From assembly GCF_020179835.1 (NCBI RefSeq), contig NZ_JAIUDA010000010.1, positions 124,001 through 188,000 of the forward strand: a stretch of DNA of 64,000 nt, read 5' to 3'. How positions within the stretch are numbered: position 1 is the stretch's first letter; the number at the start of each line of letters is the position of its first letter. Below the pieces are notes generated by a model. The model saw only the letters and a program-made list of their open reading frames with translations. It had not been told where the DNA came from and made no database searches. The DNA comes from Pantoea sp. alder81 (GTDB lineage Bacteria; Pseudomonadota; Gammaproteobacteria; Enterobacterales; Enterobacteriaceae). This document shows positions 38,208-46,165 of the stretch, piece by piece. The position numbers and the translations under genes were made by a program.

Positions 38208-39408
38208 AGATCGCTTAAGCCTGGTGTTTGATGATGCCCCTGTTGAACGTATTTTGCAGGCGCTGGCAGATTATCAACAAACCAACCTGCTAATTGCACC
38301 CGGCGTTGAAGGGCGCTTATCACTGCGCCTGGAAAATGTCGGATGGGAGCGCGCACTGGCGCTGGTGACCCGGCTGGCAAAACTGACCGTGGTGCAGGAA
38401 GAGGGGGTGCTGCTGGTTTATCCCGAAAGCTGGCAACAGATGCAGGTGCAACAGGCGAAAACAGAACACGAAGAGAGGCAACAGCAGGTTCCCCTCGAAC
38501 AGCAGTCCGTCACGCTGCATTACGCCAATGCCGGCGATGTCTATCGTAGTCTGCAAGCGGAGCGCTCACTCCTCACTCCACGTGGCAGTGTGACGGTCGA
38601 TAGCCGTACCAACAGCTTGTTGCTGCGTGACACCGCCGCTGCATTGCGTGACGCCACGCGCTGGTTGCGTGCGCTGGATATGCCGCTCGAACAGGTCGAG
38701 TTGTCTGCCCACATCATCACCATCAATGAAGAACATCTGCGTGAGTTGGGAGTGAACTGGCACACCGCACCGGTCCAAAGTGTGACGGCGGCATTGCATC
38801 ATCCACAGCTGGAGATCCCATTGGCCGTGAATAATCCTGCATTGCGTGCCGGTGTTACGCTGGGTCAGGTCAGTGGCGGATTGCTGAATCTGGAGCTCAG
38901 TGCGCTGGAGCAGGAAAACCAAATCGAAATCATCGCCAGCCCGCGGCTTTTTACTTCTCATCAGCAAACCGCTTCCATCAAGCAGGGCACCGAGATTCCT
39001 TACGAGGTGAAGTCGGGTAGCAGTGGTGCAACGGCGATTGAGTTCAAAGAGGCGGTGTTAGGGATGGAAGTGACGCCGGTGGTGCTGGGGAATGGACGGA
39101 TTCAGCTAAAACTGCGCTTAAGCCAAAACATGCCAGGGCGCAGCCTGAACGTGGGCGAAAGCAATGTGCTGAGTATTGATAAGCAGGAGATTGAAACGCA
39201 GGTGACGCTGCGTGATGGCGAAACGTTGGCGCTGGGCGGCATTTTTCAGCAGCAGCGCATGCAGACTGAACAGCGGGTGCCGTGGCTGGGTGAAATGCCT
39301 TTGTTGGGGAATCTGTTTCGTCAGCAAACCAAAGAACATAAAAAGAAGGAGTTGGTGATCTTCATTACCCCCAGACTGGTCAGGGAAGCAGCGCTTACAG
39401 CCGGATAA
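38149..39408 (+). CDS. hofQ: HofQ secretin (PilQ-like outer-membrane DNA channel)
   Basis: This 419-residue secretin starts with a signal peptide, MKWMALMLCLSLSLPLQA, with likely cleavage before NEDRLS. An STN/N0 domain follows (LVFDDAPVERILQALADY), then an N1-like domain and the secretin core. The core has VNNPALRAGVTLGQVSGG, the conserved EIIASPRLFTSHQQTASIKQGTEIPYE and the C-terminal beta-lip LPLLGNLFRQQTKEHKKKELVIFITPRL. It should form the outer-membrane pore for imported DNA. The AGGAGG ribosome site 5 bases before ATG lies inside hofP. Length is near E. coli HofQ (412). Confidence 0.93.
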   Translation: MKWMALMLCLSLSLPLQANEDRLSLVFDDAPVERILQALADYQQTNLLIAPGVEGRLSLRLENVGWERALALVTRLAKLTVVQEEGVLLVYPESWQQMQVQQAKTEHEERQQQVPLEQQSVTLHYANAGDVYRSLQAERSLLTPRGSVTVDSRTNSLLLRDTAAALRDATRWLRALDMPLEQVELSAHIITINEEHLRELGVNWHTAPVQSVTAALHHPQLEIPLAVNNPALRAGVTLGQVSGGLLNLELSALEQENQIEIIASPRLFTSHQQTASIKQGTEIPYEVKSGSSGATAIEFKEAVLGMEVTPVVLGNGRIQLKLRLSQNMPGRSLNVGESNVLSIDKQEIETQVTLRDGETLALGGIFQQQRMQTEQRVPWLGEMPLLGNLFRQQTKEHKKKELVIFITPRLVREAALTAG

Positions 39409-39558
39409 AGCGGAAAATTCACTCTGATTTGCCATCTGCGTTGACGCAGGGCAGGAATTAGCTTACAAGGTTTAGCGATTTTTAAAACGGTGTAGCGGAA
39501 CGCGGCAGGATAACCTTCCGATGGGCGTCAGTCACAAGCGATACTGACGTCAGAATAT

Positions 39559-39684
39559 ATTTTCCCTAAATAATTCGAGTTAATGCACGGCGGTGAAAGC
39601 GTTAATTCCTAAGCTTATATCTGTAAGTTTCAGGGACGCGAAAACACGGCCAGCGCGCATGTAGCTTGAAGTGTGAGGGAAAAC
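39559..39684 (+). repeat. ERIC-like repeat between hofQ and aroK
   Basis: The left end, TATTTTCCCTAAATAATTCGAG, and right end, TAGCTTGAAGTGTGAGGGAAAA, form terminal inverted repeats and match ERIC ends in forward orientation. The middle has diverged (GCGTTAATTCCTAAGCTTATATC), and only the ends are well kept. The length of 126 fits the family. Confidence 0.7.
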
Positions 39685-39890
39685 AGGAGGGGCGTTACCG
39701 TCTCGCGAACCACAGACCGGTCCTGTTACAAGGTCGCCGGGGGCAATTTATTCGGTTGCCAAACGGCCATGAGTGTTGAGATAATTTTCCGTCTGACTCT
39801 TGTTAATGCTCATGAGGTCTCAGTTCCTGTCCCGCCAGCACTATGCTGAACGCGGGGTATCATCAACGAATTCTTAGTAATACCGATAAA
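39685..39890 (+). promoter_or_regulatory. aroK leader region
   Basis: Together with the ERIC-like repeat, this forms a 482-base gap without a gene (39409-39890). It contains a hairpin-prone stretch, GGCAA-N9-TTGCC, near 39741-39761 and a run GAGGTCTCAGTTCCTGTCCCGCC resembling the E. coli aroK upstream sequence in my memory. Extra in-frame codons before ATG 39891 are not needed for a normal AroK. I cannot place a promoter with confidence. Confidence 0.35.
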
Positions 39891-40412
39891 ATGGCAGAGA
39901 AACGCAATATCTTTCTGGTTGGGCCGATGGGTGCCGGCAAAAGCACTATTGGTCGTCAGTTAGCTCAGCAACTCAATATGGAATTTTTCGATTCCGATCA
40001 GGAAATTGAGCGACGTACCGGAGCGGATGTAGGCTGGGTATTTGATGTGGAAGGCGAAGACGGTTTCCGCGATCGCGAAGAAAAGATCATTAATGAACTC
40101 ACCGAGAAGCAAGGCATTGTCCTGGCGACTGGTGGTGGTTCAGTCAAATCCCGTGAAACCCGCAATCGTCTCTCCGCCCGCGGCGTGGTCGTTTATCTTG
40201 AAACCACCATCGAAAAGCAACTTGCTCGTACGCAGCGTGATAAAAAACGTCCGCTGTTGCAGGTTGAAGAGCCGCCGCGCGAAGTACTGGAAGCTTTAGC
40301 TGGCGAACGTAATCCACTTTATGAAGAGATCGCTGACGTCACCATTCGCACTGATGATCAAAGTGCAAAAGTTGTCGCCAATCAGATCATCAACATGCTG
40401 GAAAAAAATTAA
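39891..40412 (+). CDS. aroK: Shikimate kinase I (AroK)
   Basis: This 173-residue kinase phosphorylates shikimate in aromatic amino-acid synthesis. The P-loop is LVGPMGAGKSTIGRQ (residues of about 9-23), the shikimate site FDSDQEIERRTGADVGW, the GGG motif LATGGGSVKSRE and the lid TQRDKKRPLL. It is almost identical to E. coli AroK. ATG 39891 (MAEKRNIFLVG) is set by that alignment; the longer frame from 39843 adds a non-conserved leader. It leads aroK-aroB, with 39 bases between them. Confidence 0.98.
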   Translation: MAEKRNIFLVGPMGAGKSTIGRQLAQQLNMEFFDSDQEIERRTGADVGWVFDVEGEDGFRDREEKIINELTEKQGIVLATGGGSVKSRETRNRLSARGVVVYLETTIEKQLARTQRDKKRPLLQVEEPPREVLEALAGERNPLYEEIADVTIRTDDQSAKVVANQIINMLEKN

Positions 40413-40451
40413 TCCAGCGCCCTGACGGCTCAGCAATAGGTATCGGTCATC

Positions 40452-41540
40452 ATGGAGAAGATCACTGTCTCACTCGGGGATCGTAGTTACCCCATCACCA
40501 TCGCTGCCGGACTGTTTAACGATCCGGCTTCTTTTTGGCCGCTAAAAGCAGGCGATAATGCCATGCTGGTGACCAATGAGACGCTTGCACCGATTTACCT
40601 CGACAAGCTATCAGCACTGCTTTCGCAGGCGGGCGTGAAGGTGGATCAGGTGATTTTGCCTGATGGTGAAAAGTACAAGACGCTCGCTGTGATGGACGAT
40701 GTCTTCACCGCGCTGCTGCAGAAACCGCATGGACGTGATACCACGCTGATTGCGCTCGGCGGCGGTGTAATTGGTGATCTCACTGGATTTGCCGCTGCGA
40801 GCTATCAACGTGGTGTGCGCTTTATCCAGGTGCCGACAACGCTGCTGTCTCAGGTCGATTCTTCGGTAGGCGGTAAAACAGCCGTCAACCATCCGCTGGG
40901 CAAAAACATGATTGGTGCCTTCTACCAGCCTGCATCTGTGGTGGTTGATACCGATTGCCTTGCTACGCTGCCGGCGCGCGAATTGGCGTCCGGTCTGGCG
41001 GAAGTGATCAAATACGGCATTATTCTCGATGGGGAATTCTTCCAGTGGCTGGAGCAGAATCTTGATGCTCTGCTGGCACTGGATCAGCAAGCCCTGGCCT
41101 ACTGCATCCGTCGCTGCTGTGAACTCAAAGCTGAAGTGGTCGCCGCCGATGAGCGTGAAAACGGTCAACGCGCGCTGCTTAATCTGGGCCATACTTTTGG
41201 TCATGCGATTGAAGCGCACATGGGCTATGGCAACTGGCTGCACGGCGAAGCGATTGCGGCAGGTATGGTGATGGCTGCACGAACCGCTGAACGGCTAGGT
41301 CAGTTCTCATCGACGGATACCGATCGCATTATCGCGCTCTTTTTGCGTGCCGGTTTGCCGGTGCATGGCCCAGCAAGCATGAAAGCAGAAGAGTATCTTC
41401 CGCACATGATGCGCGATAAAAAAGTGCTGGCGGGTGAAATGCGTTTGGTGCTGCCTCTCGCAATTGGCCGCTCTGAAGTGCGCGCAGGTGTGGCTCATGA
41501 TATGGTGCTGGCTGCGATTAACGATTGTATAAAATACTGA
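40452..41540 (+). CDS. aroB: 3-dehydroquinate synthase (AroB)
   Basis: This 362-residue NAD-dependent, zinc- or cobalt-containing enzyme cyclises DAHP to 3-dehydroquinate. Diagnostic stretches are LPDGEKYKT, ALGGGVIGDLTGFAAASYQRG, the VPTTLLSQVDSSVGGKTAVNH motif in two overlapping halves, and metal ligands in LNLGHTFGHAIE and WLHGEAIAAGM. Length equals E. coli AroB. It lies between aroK and damX in the conserved aroKB-damX-dam-rpe-gph-trpS order; an ERIC-like repeat separates it from damX. Confidence 0.98.
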   Translation: MEKITVSLGDRSYPITIAAGLFNDPASFWPLKAGDNAMLVTNETLAPIYLDKLSALLSQAGVKVDQVILPDGEKYKTLAVMDDVFTALLQKPHGRDTTLIALGGGVIGDLTGFAAASYQRGVRFIQVPTTLLSQVDSSVGGKTAVNHPLGKNMIGAFYQPASVVVDTDCLATLPARELASGLAEVIKYGIILDGEFFQWLEQNLDALLALDQQALAYCIRRCCELKAEVVAADERENGQRALLNLGHTFGHAIEAHMGYGNWLHGEAIAAGMVMAARTAERLGQFSSTDTDRIIALFLRAGLPVHGPASMKAEEYLPHMMRDKKVLAGEMRLVLPLAIGRSEVRAGVAHDMVLAAINDCIKY

Positions 41541-41543
41541 AGA

Positions 41544-41667
41544 TATCCTGAGTAATTCGAGTTGCAGCAAGGTGGTCATCACAAGCTTTCCAGAGGCTGA
41601 TATGCGTCAGCGACGGGATGATTGAGGAGTGCCGCCAGTGCCGCTTCAGTTTGAAGTATGACGGGTA
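41544..41667 (+). repeat. ERIC-like repeat between aroB and damX
   Basis: It begins TATCCTGAGTAATTCGAGTT and ends TTTGAAGTATGACGGGTA, matching ERIC termini in forward orientation over about 124 bases. The central AGAGGCTGATATGCGTCAG replaces the usual palindrome. It lies 4 bases past the aroB stop. Confidence 0.75.
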
Positions 41668-41724
41668 GAGCAGTGAGTGGTGATGCGGTGCGTGGGAAGC
41701 GTGCCGTTTTACGGAGGAGGCTAG

Positions 41725-42768
41725 ATGGATGAGTTCAAACCGGAAGACGAGTTAAAACCTGATGCCAGTGACCGCCGTCCAACGCGGCCTCGCAAAACGT
41801 CTTCTGCGCCGAAAGCGAAGGTACCTGTTTCTCGTCAACATATGATGATGGGGATCGGCATCCTGGTTCTGCTGTTGGTGGTGCTGGGTATCGGTTCGGC
41901 ATTGACCGGTCCGGATGAGAAGAAACCCGCAGCAACTACGGCCAGCAATGGTAACGCGGCGCCGACGGCAACCGGCGGTGAAAAGAACATCGACCTTTCC
42001 GGTTCGACGTCCATGAGCGGCCAGCAAAACGCCACGCCTTCAGCGGAAGGAAGCGCACCACAGACGCCAGCTTCATCATCCTCGCCAGCAGGCAGCGATC
42101 CCAACTCGATTTCAATGCCAGCGGTGTCTTCAACGCCGACGCAGGCTGCGCCTGTCGATACGCCAGCCAACCAGCAACGTGTGACGCTGCCGGGCGATCT
42201 CAACAGCGCGTTGAGCAACCAGCAAGGCCAGGTTGATAACGCTGCACAGGGTGCACAAGGCAACAGTTCATTGCCTACCGCGCCTGCTACGGTGAGCGGT
42301 AACGGTAAAGCGATAACGCCTCCGGCTATGCGCTCTGAAACGCCTGCTCGTACCAATAGCAATGGCTCGCGTGAAGCGCACAGCAACACCGGACACAAAG
42401 CGCCAGCAACGTCGAAACCCGCAGCTGTAGCTAAAGAGAGCAAAACCCATACCACCGCCGCACACAATGCGCCGGTGAGCGCCAGCAGCGGTGCCAGTAA
42501 GTCACTGCCAACCGGTGGCAGCTACACGCTGCAGCTGAGCGGTGCGTCGAAAGAAGAGAGCCTGAATGCCTGGGCGAAGAAACAAAATCTGAGCGGTTAT
42601 CACGTGTATAAAACCACGCGTAATGGTCAGCCCTGGTATGTGTTGGTGAGCGGCGCTTACGCCACGCCAGCCGATGCTAAACGCGCAGTGGCGTCATTGC
42701 CTGCTGAAGTGCGTGCGGCGAATCCGTGGGTTAAACCGCTGAGTCAGGTGAAGAAAGAAAGTCAGTAA
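41725..42768 (+). CDS. damX: Cell division protein DamX (SPOR domain)
   Basis: This 347-residue bitopic inner-membrane protein locates to the division septum. The cytoplasmic head is short and charged (MDEFKPEDELKPDASDRRPTRP). One membrane helix follows near residues 39-62 (MMMGIGILVLLLVVLGIGSAL). A long Ala/Ser/Thr/Pro/Gln-rich periplasmic linker leads to the C-terminal SPOR domain, starting GGSYTLQLSGASKEESLNAW, which binds denuded glycan strands. It is shorter than E. coli DamX (428), mostly in the head and linker. GGAGGAGG provides a strong ribosome site before ATG 41725. Confidence 0.95.
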   Translation: MDEFKPEDELKPDASDRRPTRPRKTSSAPKAKVPVSRQHMMMGIGILVLLLVVLGIGSALTGPDEKKPAATTASNGNAAPTATGGEKNIDLSGSTSMSGQQNATPSAEGSAPQTPASSSSPAGSDPNSISMPAVSSTPTQAAPVDTPANQQRVTLPGDLNSALSNQQGQVDNAAQGAQGNSSLPTAPATVSGNGKAITPPAMRSETPARTNSNGSREAHSNTGHKAPATSKPAAVAKESKTHTTAAHNAPVSASSGASKSLPTGGSYTLQLSGASKEESLNAWAKKQNLSGYHVYKTTRNGQPWYVLVSGAYATPADAKRAVASLPAEVRAANPWVKPLSQVKKESQ

Positions 42769-42864
42769 TTGATGTGGGGCTGCGATCGTGTGGCCCCGTT
42801 TAAAGCGCAGAGCTGCTGTCGGTTCCACCACAGCCAATAATTAAGATGTAATAACCACGACAGC

Positions 42865-43677
42865 ATGAAGAAAAATCGCGCTTTCCTTAAATGGGCCGGA
42901 GGGAAATACCCGCTGCTTGACGATATCCGTCGTCATTTGCCACAAGGTGACTGTTTAGTCGAACCTTTTGTGGGTGCCGGTTCCGTGTTCCTCAACACCG
43001 ATTATGACCGCTATCACCTGGCGGACATCAACGGTGACCTGATCAATCTCTATAACATCGTCAAAAACCGCACGGCTGAGTTCATCGAAGACGCGCGGCA
43101 GCTGTTCACGCCTGAAGGTAATATCGCAGAGACCTATTACGCGCAACGTCTGGCCTTTAACGCCAGCAAAGATGAATATCAGCGCGCACTGCTGTTTCTC
43201 TATCTCAATCGCCATGGCTATAACGGTTTGTGCCGTTACAATCTGCGCGGTGAGTTTAATGTGCCTTTTGGTCGTTATCGCAAACCTTACTTTCCGGAAG
43301 CGGAGCTGTTGTGGTTTGCCGAACGGGCGCAAAAAGCGACCTTTGTCTGTGAATCGTACGATGTTACTCTGAACAACGCCCTTGCTGGCTCAGTGGTTTA
43401 TTGCGATCCGCCGTATGCGCCCTTATCGGCGACGGCGAACTTTACCGCATACCACACCAACAGCTTTAGTCTGCGCGAGCAGCAGCATCTGGCCGAGCTG
43501 GCCAACAAACTGGCCTATGAAAACAGCATACCGGTGCTGATTTCCAACCATGACACGCTGCTGACGCGTGAGTGGTATCAGAATGCGGTTTTACACGTAG
43601 TCAAAGCCCGGCGTTCCATCAGCCGAAGCATAAGTGGTCGCACTCAGGTTGACGAACTGCTGGCGCTTTTCCGCTAG
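42865..43677 (+). CDS. dam: DNA adenine methylase (Dam)
   Basis: This 270-residue enzyme methylates adenine in GATC and supports mismatch repair, replication timing and gene control. The SAM-binding motif is AFLKWAGGKYPLLDDI with FVGAGSVFLN, and the catalytic motif is CDPPYAPLSATANF with Asp181, the same position as in E. coli. The target-recognition part includes NRHGYNGLCRYNLRGEFNVP. The protein ends VDELLALFR, about eight residues before the E. coli end. It follows damX after 96 bases with a poor ribosome site, and rpe follows 65 bases later. Confidence 0.98.
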   Translation: MKKNRAFLKWAGGKYPLLDDIRRHLPQGDCLVEPFVGAGSVFLNTDYDRYHLADINGDLINLYNIVKNRTAEFIEDARQLFTPEGNIAETYYAQRLAFNASKDEYQRALLFLYLNRHGYNGLCRYNLRGEFNVPFGRYRKPYFPEAELLWFAERAQKATFVCESYDVTLNNALAGSVVYCDPPYAPLSATANFTAYHTNSFSLREQQHLAELANKLAYENSIPVLISNHDTLLTREWYQNAVLHVVKARRSISRSISGRTQVDELLALFR

Positions 43678-43742
43678 CCTGTTTCGTCCGCGACCAACGC
43701 ATTACGCCAGCTCAGGCTGGCGCACAAAATTGGGAGAATCGG

Positions 43743-44426
43743 ATGAAACAATTTTTGCTGGCCCCTTCAATTCTTGCTGCTGACTTTGCTCGCCTGGGCG
43801 AAGATACCGCGAAAGCGCTGGCGGCAGGGGGGGATGTGGTGCATTTCGACGTGATGGATAACCACTATGTGCCCAACCTGACCATGGGACCGATGGTGCT
43901 GAAAGCACTGCGCGACTATGGCATTACGGCACCGATTGATGTGCATCTGATGGTCAAACCGGTCGATGCGCTGATCCCAGAGTTCGCCAAAGCGGGCGCG
44001 ACCTACATTACCTTCCATCCTGAAGCCAGTGAGCATGTTGATCGCACGCTGCAACTGATCAAAGAGCACGGCTGTAAAGCAGGCCTGGTGTTCAATCCAG
44101 CCACGCCTCTCGATTACCTCGACTATGTGATGGATAAACTCGACATCATTCTGCTGATGTCAGTGAACCCTGGCTTTGGCGGCCAATCCTTTATTCCTGG
44201 CACGCTGGACAAACTGCGTCAGGCGCGTCGTCTGATTGATCAGAGCGGCTATAACATCCGTCTGGAAGTGGACGGTGGCGTGAAGATTGACAACATCGGT
44301 CAGATCGCGGCAGCAGGTGCGGATATGTTTGTGGCCGGTTCTGCGATCTTCGGTCACCCCGATTACAAAAAAGTGATCGACGAAATGCGCGGCGAACTGG
44401 AGAAAGTTAATGGCTCATTTCACTGA
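43743..44426 (+). CDS. rpe: Ribulose-phosphate 3-epimerase (Rpe)
   Basis: This 227-residue TIM-barrel enzyme interconverts ribulose-5-phosphate and xylulose-5-phosphate in the pentose phosphate pathway. Metal and active-site residues are seen in APSILAADFARLGED, HFDVMDNHYVPNLTMGP, DVHLMV, LMSVNPGFGGQSF and EVDGGVK. Length is near E. coli Rpe (225). ATG follows GGGAGAATCGG. Its 3' end overlaps gph by 17 bases, so the two are translationally coupled, as in E. coli. Confidence 0.98.
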   Translation: MKQFLLAPSILAADFARLGEDTAKALAAGGDVVHFDVMDNHYVPNLTMGPMVLKALRDYGITAPIDVHLMVKPVDALIPEFAKAGATYITFHPEASEHVDRTLQLIKEHGCKAGLVFNPATPLDYLDYVMDKLDIILLMSVNPGFGGQSFIPGTLDKLRQARRLIDQSGYNIRLEVDGGVKIDNIGQIAAAGADMFVAGSAIFGHPDYKKVIDEMRGELEKVNGSFH

Positions 44427-45087
44427 TATCCGCGCGCTGGCGTTTGATCTCGACGGCACGCTGGTTGATAGCGCACCGGGTCTGGCGCAGGCGATCGATC
44501 ATGCTTTAGGTGATTTGCAGTTGCCGCCTCCTGGCCTGGCGCTGGCTTCCACCTGGATTGGCAATGGCGCGGACGTGATGATGACGCGCGCGCTGACCTG
44601 GGCTTTAGGCCGCGAACCGCATGCCGAAGAGCAGCGTGACGCACGTGCGCTGTTTGATAAATACTACGCCGAAACGGTGGAAGCGGGCAGCACGCTGTTC
44701 CCGCAGGTGAAAGAGACGCTGGTTGCTTTGCACGCCAAAGGCCTGCCGATGGCCATCGTCACCAACAAGCCGACGCCGTTTGTTGCGCCACTGCTGGAAT
44801 CGCTGGGCATTGCCGATCTCTTCACGCTGATTATCGGCGGTGATGATGTGGTGGTGAAAAAACCGCATCCTGCAGCGATCTTCCTTGTTTTGGGTCACTT
44901 TGGTGTACTGCAAAAAGAATTACTGTTTGTCGGTGATTCTCGCAATGATATTCACGCGGCTCAGGCCGCTGGCGTGCCGAATATCGGCATGACTTTCGGC
45001 TACAACTACGGCGAGCCGATTGCTATCAGCCAACCCGATTTAACTCTCGATACTTTTAGCGAACTTTTGCCCGCTCTCGGGCTGTAA
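44410..45087 (+). CDS. gph: Phosphoglycolate phosphatase (Gph)
   Basis: This 225-residue HAD phosphatase clears 2-phosphoglycolate formed during repair of oxidised DNA ends. Motif I is LAFDLDGTLVDSAPGL, motif II is AIVTNKPTPFVA, and motifs III and IV are KKPHPAAIF and LLFVGDSRNDIHAA. It is slightly shorter than E. coli Gph (252), mainly at the C-terminus. The start MAHFTDIRALAFDLDG lies within the end of rpe. trpS starts 15 bases downstream. Confidence 0.96.
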   Translation: MAHFTDIRALAFDLDGTLVDSAPGLAQAIDHALGDLQLPPPGLALASTWIGNGADVMMTRALTWALGREPHAEEQRDARALFDKYYAETVEAGSTLFPQVKETLVALHAKGLPMAIVTNKPTPFVAPLLESLGIADLFTLIIGGDDVVVKKPHPAAIFLVLGHFGVLQKELLFVGDSRNDIHAAQAAGVPNIGMTFGYNYGEPIAISQPDLTLDTFSELLPALGL

Positions 45088-45102
45088 TTATCAGGATATA
45101 AC

Positions 45103-46107
45103 ATGAGCAAACCCATCGTTTTCAGCGGCGCCCAGCCTTCCGGTGAACTGACCATTGGCAACTACATGGGTGCGCTGCGTCAGTGGGTGCAGATGCAGGA
45201 TGATTTCCACTGCATTTACTGCATCGTCGATCTGCACGCCATCACCGTTCGTCAGGATCCTGTTGCACTGCGCAAAGCCACGCTGGATACTCTGGCGCTG
45301 TACCTGGCCTGCGGTATCGATCCCGCGAAAAGCACCATCTTTGTTCAGTCACATGTGCCAGAACACGCGCAGCTGAGCTGGGTGCTGAACTGTTACGCCT
45401 ACTTTGGCGAGCTGAGCCGCATGACGCAGTTCAAAGACAAGTCTGCGCGTTATTCCGAGAACATCACTGCGGGTCTGTTCGATTACCCGGTGCTGATGGC
45501 AGCCGATATTCTGCTGTATCAGACCAACCAGGTACCGGTGGGCGAAGATCAGAAGCAGCATCTGGAACTGAGCCGTGATATCGCCGGTCGTTTCAACGCG
45601 CTGTATGGCGATGTGTTCAAAATCCCTGAGCCGTTTATTCCGAAATCAGGCGCACGCGTGATGTCGTTGCTGGAACCGACCAAGAAGATGTCGAAGTCGG
45701 ATGACAACCGCAACAACGTGATTGGTCTGCTGGAAGACACTAAAGCGGTGGTGAAGAAGATCAAGCGCGCGGTAACCGATTCCGCCGAGCCGCCAGTGGT
45801 GCGTTACGACGTGAAAGAAAAAGCCGGTGTATCTAACCTGCTGGATATTCTTTCTGGTGTCACCGGTAAGTCAATTCCGCAGCTGGAGCAGGAATTCGAA
45901 GGCAAGATGTATGGCCACCTGAAGGGCGAAGTGGCGGAAGCGGTTTCCGGCATGCTGACTGAGTTGCAGGAGCGTTATCACCGTTTCCGTAACGATGAAG
46001 CTTTCCTGAATCAGGTGATGCGTGATGGCGCCACCAAGGCCCGCGCACAGGCGCAAGAAACGCTGAAGAAAGTCTACGAAGCGGTGGGCTTTGTGGCTCA
46101 GCCTTAA
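45103..46107 (+). CDS. trpS: Tryptophanyl-tRNA synthetase (TrpS)
   Basis: This 334-residue class I synthetase, the same length as E. coli TrpS, charges tRNA-Trp. The HIGH-like motif is SGAQPSGELTIGNYMGAL (TIGN form) and the KMSKS loop is PTKKMSKSDDNRNN. The middle holds CIVDLHAITVRQ and the tryptophan pocket region MAADILLYQTNQVPVGEDQKQH. ATG 45103 is preceded by CAGGATATAAC. It is the last gene of the aroK-to-trpS series, ends at a strong terminator and is convergent with cysG; the E. coli yhf genes found between them are missing. Confidence 0.98.
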   Translation: MSKPIVFSGAQPSGELTIGNYMGALRQWVQMQDDFHCIYCIVDLHAITVRQDPVALRKATLDTLALYLACGIDPAKSTIFVQSHVPEHAQLSWVLNCYAYFGELSRMTQFKDKSARYSENITAGLFDYPVLMAADILLYQTNQVPVGEDQKQHLELSRDIAGRFNALYGDVFKIPEPFIPKSGARVMSLLEPTKKMSKSDDNRNNVIGLLEDTKAVVKKIKRAVTDSAEPPVVRYDVKEKAGVSNLLDILSGVTGKSIPQLEQEFEGKMYGHLKGEVAEAVSGMLTELQERYHRFRNDEAFLNQVMRDGATKARAQAQETLKKVYEAVGFVAQP

Positions 46108-46130
46108 TCAGCTAACTGCGTGAACTAAGA

Positions 46131-46161
46131 ACGGCGAGTTGTCATGACTCGCCGTTTTTTT
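46131..46161 (+). terminator. Terminator after trpS
   Basis: The perfect 9-base stem ACGGCGAGT (46131-46139) / ACTCGCCGT (46147-46155) is followed by T7. It is rho-independent in form. Confidence 0.95.
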
Positions 46162-46165
46162 ATGT

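Noticed and set aside
41835..42467. 210-residue open frame antisense to damX
   Set aside because: It arises from the Ala/Ser/Pro-rich linker codons of damX, and the product is low complexity with no recognised domain.
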